A stretch of 61,877 nt of DNA, taken from contig NZ_JABIOQ010000050.1 in the NCBI RefSeq assembly GCF_018698455.1, positions 1 through 61,877 on the forward strand, read 5' to 3'. Position numbers and translations under genes: made by a program. The notes under the pieces are model-generated. The model searched no databases. It saw nothing but the letters and a program-made list of their open reading frames with translations, and was not told the origin of the DNA. Positions 37,726-45,359 of the stretch are shown piece after piece. The stretch is from Sulfurimonas sp. GTDB taxonomy: Bacteria > Campylobacterota > Campylobacteria > Campylobacterales > Sulfurimonadaceae. The stretch's first letter is position 1. Every line of letters starts with the position of its first letter.

Positions 37726-38964
37726 ATGTCTAATATACAGCCCCTAGCACTCAAAAAAGCAAAAGGAAAACAGAAAGCCTATACTTTATCTGATGGTAAG
37801 GGACTATCAATACTGATTAAACCAGATAGTTCAAAACTATGGGAGTTTAGATATACAAGCCCTACTACATTAAAAAGACGCAAGTCTTCACTTGGCACAT
37901 ACCCTGATGTGACATTAGCTCTTGCAAGAGAAAAAGCCAAATCATACCGTGAACTTATTGCTCAAGGTATAGATCCTATTGATAATAACAAAGAAGTAAA
38001 AAAACAATTTAAAAAAGACCAACAAGGTATTTTTGAAAAAGTTGTCGATGAATGGTTTTTAAAACAAGAAAAAGAATTAGCTCCTAGTACTTATGTAAGA
38101 AAAGTAGGACAATTTGATAATGATGTAAAACCTTTCTTTGTAAATAGACTTATTTCAACTATCGAGCACCCTGAAATAGTTAAACTTCTTGAGATGAAAG
38201 CTATTAAAGCACCAGAGAGTGCAAGCAGATTATTTGGCTACCTCAACAATCTATGGCAGTATGCGGTTATGAAAGGCTATTGTGATTTTAATATCATTGC
38301 AAACTTACAAAAGAAAACTATCCTTACTCCACCAAAAGCAAAAAACTACTCAAAAATAACTGATCCAGAGATATTAAAGAAACTTGTTAAATCAATCTAC
38401 TTGTATCAAGGAAACTATTCTGTCAAAAATTCATTGAAGTTCGTATTGCACTTACCTTTAAGAGCAGAAAATTTAATAACTTTAAAATGGGAACAAATCG
38501 ACTTTAATAATAAACTACTTATAATACCAAGACATCTAATGAAAGCTAAGAATGAGAATATGGACGATTTCATAATGCCCCTCACTGACCAAGTTATTGA
38601 AATATTAAATGAACAGCGACTTTTTGCTAATGGTACATTTGTTTTTAAAACTACGGGTTATGCAGATGTACCAATTAATGCGACAACTCCTAATAGAGCT
38701 TTAGAGAGAATGGGATATAACAGTGAAGAAGATGGAACAAAAATAAGACTACATGGTTTTAGAGGAACATTTAGAAGCTTAATAGATACTTACTTAACAG
38801 AGCATAAGGTAGGCTATGAAGCAAGAGAACGAGCACTTGACCATTTACCTCCAAATAGAGTGGAAAGAGCTTATACACACAAAGCAAACTATTTGCAGGA
38901 GCTTGAAACACTGATGCGATGGTGGAGTAATTATTTGGAAGGACTACAAAATGACAATAGATAA
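37726..38964 (+). CDS. int: Tyrosine-type site-specific integrase
   Basis: Catalyses integration and excision of the element at ssrA. 412 aa from ATG at 37726, preceded by AGGAG; an upstream in-frame ATG at 37705 lies inside a putative arm site and is unlikely. An N-terminal DUF4102-like arm-binding domain (LSDGKGLSILI, SSLGTYPDVTLALAREKA) is followed by the catalytic domain with Arg246 (LPLRAENL), His343/Arg346 (RLHGFRGTFRS), His373 (ALDHLP) and the nucleophile Tyr383 (RAYTH). All catalytic residues are present, so it should be active. Overlaps the next gene by 14 bp. Confidence 0.94.
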   Translation: MSNIQPLALKKAKGKQKAYTLSDGKGLSILIKPDSSKLWEFRYTSPTTLKRRKSSLGTYPDVTLALAREKAKSYRELIAQGIDPIDNNKEVKKQFKKDQQGIFEKVVDEWFLKQEKELAPSTYVRKVGQFDNDVKPFFVNRLISTIEHPEIVKLLEMKAIKAPESASRLFGYLNNLWQYAVMKGYCDFNIIANLQKKTILTPPKAKNYSKITDPEILKKLVKSIYLYQGNYSVKNSLKFVLHLPLRAENLITLKWEQIDFNNKLLIIPRHLMKAKNENMDDFIMPLTDQVIEILNEQRLFANGTFVFKTTGYADVPINATTPNRALERMGYNSEEDGTKIRLHGFRGTFRSLIDTYLTEHKVGYEARERALDHLPPNRVERAYTHKANYLQELETLMRWWSNYLEGLQNDNR

Positions 38965-39538
38965 AATTCACAATATACTATTAGCACTTGAGAAAGAAGA
39001 ATACTTTATTGAGGATGTTTTAGAATTAAGCTATTACGATGCTGTAACACCAAAAGAGTTAAATGATTACAAAGAAGGGCATTATAGGATTCATCCATTT
39101 TGGTTTGAAGTTAAATTTGAACTTTACCAGATACTTGAAGATATACCAGACGATAACTATTTGATTGAGTTAACTCTTTTTATGCAATTAATTTTAGAAA
39201 TGAGAATTGAGAAACTGACATTTATTCAAATGAAAAATAAACGAGGTATTCACTGGAAAAATAGAAAAGTACCAAAAGAGAAAATCAATAGACGAATTCA
39301 TAAAAATTTAGATGGGATGAAAGGAATAGAAGAGCCTGATGAAATTACAGATACAAGTGACTACATTCGTGCATACGAATATAATGGTACTCTACCATTA
39401 GGTTATGAAACAATATGGTATGGAGAGATAAAAAAAGAATTAATTTATTATATTGATGATTTAAGAAACTCATATAATTTACCAAAAAAAGAAAAAATAA
39501 TACTTGATTCTATTTCAGAAATCTACTCTAAACTTTAA
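38951..39538 (+). CDS. Hypothetical protein, coupled to integrase
   Basis: 195 aa, acidic and mainly helical, no recognised domain. It includes the segment RGIHWKNRKVPKEKINRRIH, which is basic. Its start overlaps the integrase end, so translation is coupled. A role in excision or regulation is possible from position only. Confidence 0.65.
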   Translation: MTIDKIHNILLALEKEEYFIEDVLELSYYDAVTPKELNDYKEGHYRIHPFWFEVKFELYQILEDIPDDNYLIELTLFMQLILEMRIEKLTFIQMKNKRGIHWKNRKVPKEKINRRIHKNLDGMKGIEEPDEITDTSDYIRAYEYNGTLPLGYETIWYGEIKKELIYYIDDLRNSYNLPKKEKIILDSISEIYSKL

Positions 39539-39662
39539 TATTACTTAAATTGTAAATACTTCCCCAAATTAGCTAATAAGCCAATTCCTCATAATATTCT
39601 CTCGTTGACTAACTGATACGACTTACTCTAACTGCATACAGAGTATATTAAAAAGTTGTATC

Positions 39663-39680
39663 TACTAAAAGCTTTTAGTA
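39663..39680. promoter_or_regulatory. 18 bp perfect palindrome, putative operator
   Basis: TACTAAAAGCTTTTAGTA, 19 bp before the ATG of the AlpA-like gene in a 160 bp non-coding gap. It is a likely dimer-binding operator for an island regulator. Confidence 0.5.
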
Positions 39681-39699
39681 ACCCGTAACTGGAGTTATT

Positions 39700-39918
39700 A
39701 TGTGTGAAACAGTAAAACGAGAGATAGAAAAAAAATATGATGTCAGTAAAAGATATTACAGAGCTAATGAGGTGGCTATTTACTTAGGTATTGGACTCAG
39801 CACAGTATGGCTTTATGCTAAACAAGGGAAGTTGACAGCAAAAAAGTTATCTGCGAATGTGACAGTGTTTAACATTGACGAGATAGATGCACTTTTCAAT
39901 AGTATTAAGGTAGCTTAG
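39700..39918 (+). CDS. AlpA-like/excisionase-type HTH protein
   Basis: 72 aa single MerR-like winged-helix DNA-binding domain: YRANEVAIYLGIGLSTVWLY then AKQGKLTAKKL, the usual helix-turn-helix and wing of AlpA/Xis proteins. These activate integrase expression or direct excision. GGAG precedes the start; the palindrome at 39663-39680 may be its target or that of another island repressor. It begins the core operon that runs to about 42652. Confidence 0.8.
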   Translation: MCETVKREIEKKYDVSKRYYRANEVAIYLGIGLSTVWLYAKQGKLTAKKLSANVTVFNIDEIDALFNSIKVA

Positions 39919-39919
39919 T

Positions 39920-40213
39920 ATGAAAAATACAAAATCATCTTACACAATTACAATTCTTACTGAGCTATTAGCAGGTAAGGCTTTAGTTTCGAATGATATG
40001 CATGTCAGTAATGCTAATCAGTATTTTTGTGATATTAAAAACACAGGTATTGAGCTAGTAGAAACTTGGGACAAGAATCATACAAATAATGGTCGTCATA
40101 AAGTACGAGAACTTGAGCTTAGTATAGAAAACATTCAAAAAGCCAAGAAATACTTAAATCGTTTAATGGGCATAAAGTCCAAAAACAATGAAAAAAATTC
40201 AAGGAGTCATTGA
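39920..40213 (+). CDS. Hypothetical island protein
   Basis: 97 aa, basic. SYTITILTELLAGKALVSN followed by a conserved-looking core (YFCDIKNTGIELVETWDKNH) and a C-terminal helix suggests a small winged-helix protein of the type found before phage replication genes, but I cannot name it. It overlaps the Rep-like gene by 26 bp. Confidence 0.6.
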   Translation: MKNTKSSYTITILTELLAGKALVSNDMHVSNANQYFCDIKNTGIELVETWDKNHTNNGRHKVRELELSIENIQKAKKYLNRLMGIKSKNNEKNSRSH

Positions 40214-40874
40214 CTCAATGAATTTTAGTAGTACTCATGCAGAAGATTATTTTATTAGTAAAGATTTTATGATTGAACCTGTAAAAAACACAGGAGTATT
40301 TGAACCTTATAGATGGCTAGAAGAATTTGGAAAAAACCTTACTAGAAATATTATAGAAGCTAAAATAGTTCATACTACAAGAGGTTTAACACTACCTATA
40401 AAAAGATTTTCTACAAGTCAAAATAAACAAACTGTAGAATTTGCAGGGCTTAGGGGATACAGCGATAAATCAAACCTTATAAGTGAGCTACTAAAAGAGC
40501 TATGGATAGAGATACAAAATGAAGTGATTACAAGAGTAGATGTGGCGATAGATTTTAAAAGTAAGATACCTGCAAAAGTGATAAAAGAACTTGGAAAGAA
40601 TCGAATATCTTTTAAATATTTAAATACTACTTACAGTAAGACTGCTAAAGAGAAAAAAACCAATCCTCACTTAGATATAAAAATCTATGATAAGGCACTA
40701 CATGCAAATCTTGACTACACCTTAGAAAGGTTAGAGTTCTGTTTCAAAGGTGCTTACTTTAGAGGTATGTGTACAGTTAAAGAGCTTGATAAATTTTATA
40801 TCAAAATGCAAAAGACTATTAAGCGGATGTGTGGGCTAGATGTAGAGATTATACCGTTTAAGATTTGTTTATAA
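40188..40874 (+). CDS. Putative replication initiation protein (Rep_trans-like)
   Basis: 228 aa. The pattern TVEFAGLRGYSDKSN, then VITRVDVAIDFKSKIP, then DIKIYDKALHANLDYTLERL and EFCFKGAYF, matches plasmid/phage Rep proteins that nick an origin for rolling-circle replication (R-x-D-x-A-x-D strand, then Y-x-K and R-x-E-x-x strands). A catalytic Tyr is not certain. If right, the element can replicate after excision. The 118 bp downstream gap contains two small inverted repeats (CCCTTATTAAGGG near 40915 and GTGCTCCAAGCAC) that could be part of an origin. Confidence 0.55.
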   Translation: MKKIQGVIDSMNFSSTHAEDYFISKDFMIEPVKNTGVFEPYRWLEEFGKNLTRNIIEAKIVHTTRGLTLPIKRFSTSQNKQTVEFAGLRGYSDKSNLISELLKELWIEIQNEVITRVDVAIDFKSKIPAKVIKELGKNRISFKYLNTTYSKTAKEKKTNPHLDIKIYDKALHANLDYTLERLEFCFKGAYFRGMCTVKELDKFYIKMQKTIKRMCGLDVEIIPFKICL

Positions 40875-40992
40875 GTTATTATGTACAAAAATCTTCAATA
40901 AACTCAACTTTATCCCTTATTAAGGGTGCTCCAAGCACTTTAAGAAAAGTCAGTTTTATAAGCTGGTTTATTAAAATACAAAGGATTCCAAG

Positions 40993-41598
40993 ATGGAAGC
41001 GATTATAAAAAAAATAGAACTAATAATCACACTAAAAGAAATTACTGATTTAATATCAGTTGAACACAACAAGGCAATGAAACAAGTTGAAAAACTTAGT
41101 GAAGAGCCTAGTTTTGGAACGGTCGAAAAAATAGCGACCGTATATAATGATAAAAATCAAACTATCAAAACTTATTTACTATCAAAAAAGCAAGCAATAG
41201 CAATAGGTGCAAAGCTCAATAATTCTTTACTGATGAAAGTTATAGATAGACTTGAAGAACTAGAAACACACCCAAAGATTAAAGTTCCAACTTCAACTAT
41301 GGAAGCATTAACAATGTTTATTGATGTAAGTAAAGAACAAGATATGAGACTTACTAGATTGGAAGAAGCTACAAGACTTGAAAATTGGCAAGAGCGAAGT
41401 CTTCAAGATGCAAAAAATAAAAAAGTGTATGAAATAGCAGATAATGATAAAGAACTTGCTAGTAAGCTTCACAGAAAGGTTTGGAGCTTATTTAAAAGAC
41501 AGTTTCATTTACCTAGATACAATGAATTACCATCTTTAAAATATGATGATGGGGTCTCTTATATAAATAACTTGACTTTAGCAGATATGGTGGGATGA
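40993..41598 (+). CDS. Rha-family phage regulator with ORF6C-like C-terminus
   Basis: 201 aa. The N-terminal ~90 residues resemble the Rha domain (KEITDLISVEHNKAMKQVEK, then YLLSKKQAIAIGAKL). A linker and coiled coil follow, and the C-terminal LHRKVWSLFKRQFHLPRYNE resembles the ORF6C domain. Such proteins are phage antirepressors or host-interfering regulators. It follows the Rep-like gene. Confidence 0.7.
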   Translation: MEAIIKKIELIITLKEITDLISVEHNKAMKQVEKLSEEPSFGTVEKIATVYNDKNQTIKTYLLSKKQAIAIGAKLNNSLLMKVIDRLEELETHPKIKVPTSTMEALTMFIDVSKEQDMRLTRLEEATRLENWQERSLQDAKNKKVYEIADNDKELASKLHRKVWSLFKRQFHLPRYNELPSLKYDDGVSYINNLTLADMVG

Positions 41599-41602
41599 AG
41601 AT

Positions 41603-41887
41603 ATGACTGAAATAGAATCACAGAGACATAAAGATTGGTTACTAAAACAATTTGTAGAACTATTTGAAATTAGTTTGGGTTTAAAATCTTCACACCATAT
41701 TATCAAAGGTAAGCCAGTCTTGATAAAAAAAGTAAGTCTTAGAATAGCTAGAAGCACATGGAAAAGTTTATGCTGGTATCGTAGGATAAATTATACTACT
41801 AAACTAAGTGAGACTGAACTCAAGAAAGTTCTAAAAGAGTTTAAAAATAGATATAAAGATGTACTTGCAAAAGAGATTGAATCATGA
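41603..41887 (+). CDS. Hypothetical island protein
   Basis: 94 aa, strongly basic, with KKVSLRIARSTWKSLCWYRR in the middle. No domain recognised; probably DNA- or RNA-binding by charge alone. It lies between the Rha-like and HTH genes and overlaps the latter by 4 bp (ATGA). Confidence 0.55.
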   Translation: MTEIESQRHKDWLLKQFVELFEISLGLKSSHHIIKGKPVLIKKVSLRIARSTWKSLCWYRRINYTTKLSETELKKVLKEFKNRYKDVLAKEIES

Positions 41888-42384
41888 AAAATAGTTCTAA
41901 AGCAGGTCGTTTACCTATTGAAATAACTGATAAGATGATACAAAAGGCTCAAAGATTATCTGAACTTGGTCTTAATGAGAAGCAAATAAGTGAATCATTA
42001 GGTATCTCTTATAGTACTTTTCAAAGGAATAAAGAGTATTTTGAGGAGTCTCTAAAAAAAGGAAAATCTTTACTGCGAGAGAGGATAACTACCAAACTCT
42101 TAGAGAAAGTTGATGAAGGCAGTGAAACAAGCCTTATCTTCATCTCTAAAAGATTAGGTCTATTCAACACAAGTATGGGAACAACTAAAGCACCTAAAGC
42201 AATAAATGAAGCCATAGTTGAACTTGCAAATGTATATGAAGCAACAGCACTAGGGGATATAACAGAACTACAAGGGGATAAGTTCACTTCTATGCTACTT
42301 AATATAATTAAGTCTTTAGAAACGGTTGAATTAGAAGATAGAATTAATAAGTTGGAGGAGGTACAAAATGAAGGAGTTATTTAA
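41884..42384 (+). CDS. HTH protein resembling phage terminase small subunit
   Basis: 166 aa. KAGRLPIEITDKMIQKAQRL, then GLNEKQISESLGISYSTFQR, then ERITTKLLEKVDEGSETSLI is the N-terminal helix-turn-helix layout of small terminase subunits and related proteins; a C-terminal coiled coil (ELEDRINKLEEVQNEG) could oligomerise. In satellites a TerS homologue redirects helper packaging. A plain transcription factor is the alternative. It overlaps both neighbours. Confidence 0.55.
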   Translation: MKNSSKAGRLPIEITDKMIQKAQRLSELGLNEKQISESLGISYSTFQRNKEYFEESLKKGKSLLRERITTKLLEKVDEGSETSLIFISKRLGLFNTSMGTTKAPKAINEAIVELANVYEATALGDITELQGDKFTSMLLNIIKSLETVELEDRINKLEEVQNEGVI

Positions 42385-42652
42385 AAGAGTAAACAAGTTA
42401 GAGGGAAAAAATAAGTTGTCTCATGAAGTACTTTTTAAATTGTATCAACCAATTTTATATAAAATAATTAGACAAGTTGGATATTTTGCTCATTATGGTA
42501 AAAATAATCCTGCCAATGAGTTAACAAAAAGAGAAGAAAAAATTTGTGATTTATATGAAGAAGTAGTTCGTGCTGACCCAGCTCTTTATGAAAATAGCAT
42601 ATTCAAGATAGCAGATAGAACAAAAGCAGAGAAAATAAATAATAATATTTAA
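42368..42652 (+). CDS. Hypothetical island protein
   Basis: 94 aa, basic and helical, no domain recognised. It overlaps the HTH gene by 17 bp and is the last gene of the close-packed core operon. Confidence 0.5.
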   Translation: MKELFKRVNKLEGKNKLSHEVLFKLYQPILYKIIRQVGYFAHYGKNNPANELTKREEKICDLYEEVVRADPALYENSIFKIADRTKAEKINNNI

Positions 42653-42662
42653 TATTTAATAG

Positions 42663-42668
42663 TATAAT
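42663..42668 (+). promoter_or_regulatory. -10 element of the cargo gene at 42690
   Basis: TAGTATAATCAG, 21 bp before the ATG, with GAGG before the start. It shows that the cargo gene is transcribed separately from the island core. Confidence 0.5.
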
Positions 42669-42689
42669 CAGTTTATATGAGGATGATAA

Positions 42690-43442
42690 ATGCCAACTTA
42701 TAGTTCAGATAATAGTTTACAGAATAAAGAAGAGTACCAAGAAGTATTACTAGTTAATGGATATGCTGCAGTAATCGAAGATAAACATAATCAATATAAT
42801 CAAGTCGCTAGAGCTAGAAAAGAAGCACGAGGATACTTTTACTGTACTGATGATAAAAATCTTTATATGAATCATCATATGACTAATAACGGTGGTTTTG
42901 GTTATGCTCCTATTTGTCTAATTGATTACAGTAGCTATGAGAATGATTTGAAATTTAAAAGTGCAGTTCATAACGAAGACTGGAAGACTATTTATAAATA
43001 TACGAAATTCCTTATTAACAATGGAGTTAATAAGGTTTGGTTCTCTTTTCAGTTTATCCCAAAAGAAGAGAACTACCTCTCCAGAGCATTTGCTATTATA
43101 AGTGCTGAAAACCCAAATATGCAAATACAATCAGAAAATGAAAATGCAACAAGTAGTTTATCAATGATAAATTATTTACAAGAGAAAAACTTAGAGTTTT
43201 ATGACTCTATGGGTGAATTATCTGGACATGAAGAGAAAAGTTTTATTATTTATGATATTGACAAAAAAAGTGCCATCTCTTTAGGTAAAAAGTTTCAGCA
43301 GGAAAGTATTTTATTCAATGATAGAGAGTTTATTAGTATATTAAACTGCAACTCTCGGAAGATAGAACTAGAACTTGACCACAATAAATATTATAGTAGA
43401 AAAACCAGACTAGACAGTAAAGAAGTTGTGTCCAACTGTTAA
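42690..43442 (+). CDS. Cargo protein, DUF3293-like C-terminus
   Basis: 250 aa soluble protein. The C-terminal ~70 residues (MGELSGHEEKSFIIYDIDKK, then LGKKFQQESILFNDREFISI) loosely match DUF3293, whose function is unknown. The N-terminal part contains ARARKEARGYFYCTDDKNLY, not recognised. It has its own promoter and lies outside the replication/packaging-like block, in the position where satellites and prophages carry host-benefit genes. Confidence 0.45.
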   Translation: MPTYSSDNSLQNKEEYQEVLLVNGYAAVIEDKHNQYNQVARARKEARGYFYCTDDKNLYMNHHMTNNGGFGYAPICLIDYSSYENDLKFKSAVHNEDWKTIYKYTKFLINNGVNKVWFSFQFIPKEENYLSRAFAIISAENPNMQIQSENENATSSLSMINYLQEKNLEFYDSMGELSGHEEKSFIIYDIDKKSAISLGKKFQQESILFNDREFISILNCNSRKIELELDHNKYYSRKTRLDSKEVVSNC

Positions 43443-43571
43443 TATTTCAATTTAATTACATAAAGGAACATTATCAAAAAGTTTACAATATACACAGATA
43501 CAAAATTATTTTTATTATCAATAATATCCACTTTTATCTTATTTGTTATTACAATTAATATAAATGAATGG

Positions 43572-43931
43572 ATGTATAAATATTATTTATCAATCTTTGT
43601 AGCTGCAATAGTCCTATTATTATTTATAATAGTTGAGGATAATTTTAAATCTAAAAAAATGATAAGTGTGTTAATTTTTATACTTACCCTTCATTCTATG
43701 TTTCCTACTTTTATAAAAAGTGAAAAAATTGGTACGGAATGGATTGAAGGAGGAGGTACAAGAAGTAATCCTGTTGAATATGAAGGTTATGTGGATGTAT
43801 ATAAATTGCATTTTACATCCTTCAGTGTGGGAAATATTAATTATAGAATGACCATATTTAATTTTTTTATATTAATTGCTTTACTTGGACTACACTATAA
43901 AATTATTATTATAATGAAAAGAGAAGAATAG
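43572..43931 (+). CDS. Membrane protein, unknown function (start uncertain)
   Basis: 119 aa from the first ATG, with hydrophobic helices at about 5-22, 28-43 and 95-112 and a soluble loop (KIGTEWIEGGGTRSNPVEYE). The frame stays open upstream and encodes another helix (KLFLLSIISTFILFVITINI); AAGGA precedes ATT/ATC codons at 43470/43473. Either it uses a non-standard start or its original start has been lost. It follows the DUF3293-like gene. Confidence 0.5.
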   Translation: MYKYYLSIFVAAIVLLLFIIVEDNFKSKKMISVLIFILTLHSMFPTFIKSEKIGTEWIEGGGTRSNPVEYEGYVDVYKLHFTSFSVGNINYRMTIFNFFILIALLGLHYKIIIIMKREE

Positions 43932-44038
43932 GCTTGAAGTAGATGATTGGATTCAAAAAGACAAGGAAAGGGTATGATATTTCCCTTATTATCAATAACC
44001 TTATCTCTACAGACAAAATTATAATCCTTTTTAGATAA

Positions 44039-45068
44039 AATAAACATAATAATAACACAGGAACTAAACAACTATGGAACATTGCAAATACTCTTAGAGG
44101 TAAGATGGATACTGATGAGTTTCGTGATTATATACTTGGATTTATCTTTTACAAGTACCTCTCTGAAAAGATAGAAGATTATGCGAATGATTTACTTGTT
44201 GAAGATAAGGTTGTTTATAACTCCATAGATGAAAATAGTGACGATAGTAAAGAGATGCTTGATGCTATCAAAGAAGATACTATTGAGTCACTTGGTTACT
44301 TCCTTAAACCCTCAGAGCTTTTTTCTGCGGTTGCAGTGAGAGGTAATGGCGATACAGACAACTTTATACTAGAAGACCTTACAGAAGATGATTTTGAACA
44401 TCTTTTTGAAGACCTTGATTTAACATCTACAAAGCTTGGTAAAACTGAAGAGGCTAAAAAACACTCTTATATCAAAAGTGTTATCTCACCTAGATAAGAT
44501 TGACTTTGAGCTTAAAAACCACGACAGAGATGTTTTAGGTGATGCTTATGAGTATCTCATCGCTCAGTTTGCTAGTGGTGCAGGTAAAAAAGCAGGTGAG
44601 TTTTATACTCCTCAGCAAGTATCAAAAATCTTAGCAAAAATAGTCACTAACAAAAAATCAAAACTAAAATCAGTTTACGACCCTACATGTGGAAGTGGTT
44701 CACTGCTTCTTCGTGTCTCTAAAGAGGTTCAAGATGTAAGTAACTTCTACGGCCAAGAGCTTATCAAGAAGTTTATCAATGAGAATATGATGAATATCAG
44801 TGACTCAGACAATATTGAAAATGAGTTTGAGAAGTTTTGGGAAGATGAGAAACAAATAGCATACGATAAGCTATGTACTGAAGAGAATCTTGATTGTGCA
44901 AAAGTTAGACAGGTTGTTGATACTTATGTGTATGAAGAGAGAAAGCCTCTTAAAGATGATATTGCAGGTACACTGCTTGTAAAGCCTAAGTTACTTGAAA
45001 GAAAAAAGATAGTTCCTAGAGTGTTGGATAAGATTGTTCAGTTTGTTGATAAGTTTTATGATTTGTAA
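44039..45068 (+). pseudogene. Decayed type I restriction-modification locus: HsdM N-terminus joined to HsdR C-terminus
   Basis: The first frame (to about 44455) reads KQLWNIANTLRGKMDTDEFR and DYILGFIFYKYLSEKIEDYA, the HsdM N-terminal domain, without a start codon. A frameshift lies in or near the A6 run at 44456-44461. The second frame gives LDKIDFELKNHDRDVLGDAY, GEFYTPQQVSKIL and DPTCGSGSLLLRV (SAM motif I) up to FYGQE. It then passes directly into INENMMNISDSDNIENEFEK and the C-terminal tail of an HsdR subunit (KKIVPRVLDKIVQFVDKFYDL region). The HsdM tail, HsdS and most of HsdR are deleted; no methylation is expected. Confidence 0.8.
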
Positions 45069-45146
45069 ATTATAGTTTTATTGACTATAATATTCCCCAT
45101 ATAAGAATCGAACTCTAGTCTCAAACTTCCTATGCTCTCGCAAAAT

Positions 45147-45166
45147 GGTACATTTAAAGGTACATT
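45147..45166. promoter_or_regulatory. Putative integrase arm-type sites, right end
   Basis: GGTACATT at 45147-45154 and 45159-45166, the same 12 bp spacing as the direct pair at the left end. Confidence 0.55.
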
Positions 45167-45228
45167 CTGAAAACAGGAATACATGCAAAGTACTTAAAAT
45201 AGGCTTAAGAATTAACAAAGTAAGTAGA

Positions 45229-45244
45229 GCACGTCTCCACCAAC
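45229..45244 (+). repeat. attR: copy of the ssrA 3' end
   Basis: GCACGTCTCCACCAAC, an exact match to 37527-37542. Excision between the two would remove 7.7 kb and keep ssrA intact. Confidence 0.85.
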
Positions 45245-45359
45245 TATAAATCAAATATACTCAATTAAAATACTTTAAAAATAATACTGAAAAATGAGAT
45301 ACTAGATAAATCAAGTATCAACTACCCTGACACAGGGGGACATAAGCTAGAACAAAAGG

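Larger units (their letters stand above)
37541..45244. mobile_element. 7.7 kb integrative element in ssrA (PICI/satellite-like)
   Basis: Bounded by 16 bp direct repeats and starting with a tyrosine integrase reading away from ssrA. Gene order: integrase, unknown, AlpA-like HTH, unknown, Rep-like protein, Rha/ORF6C regulator, unknown, terminase-small-subunit-like HTH, unknown, DUF3293-like protein, membrane protein, decayed hsdM/hsdR. There are no capsid, tail or conjugation genes. This layout recalls phage-inducible chromosomal islands, but satellite behaviour is inferred. Confidence 0.75.
45069..45359. other. Right end of the island
   Basis: 290 bp without a gene. It holds the two right-end GGTACATT arm-type repeats, the attR copy and then host sequence downstream of purH with a small CCCTG/CAGGG hairpin (45325-45337). 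Confidence 0.6.
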
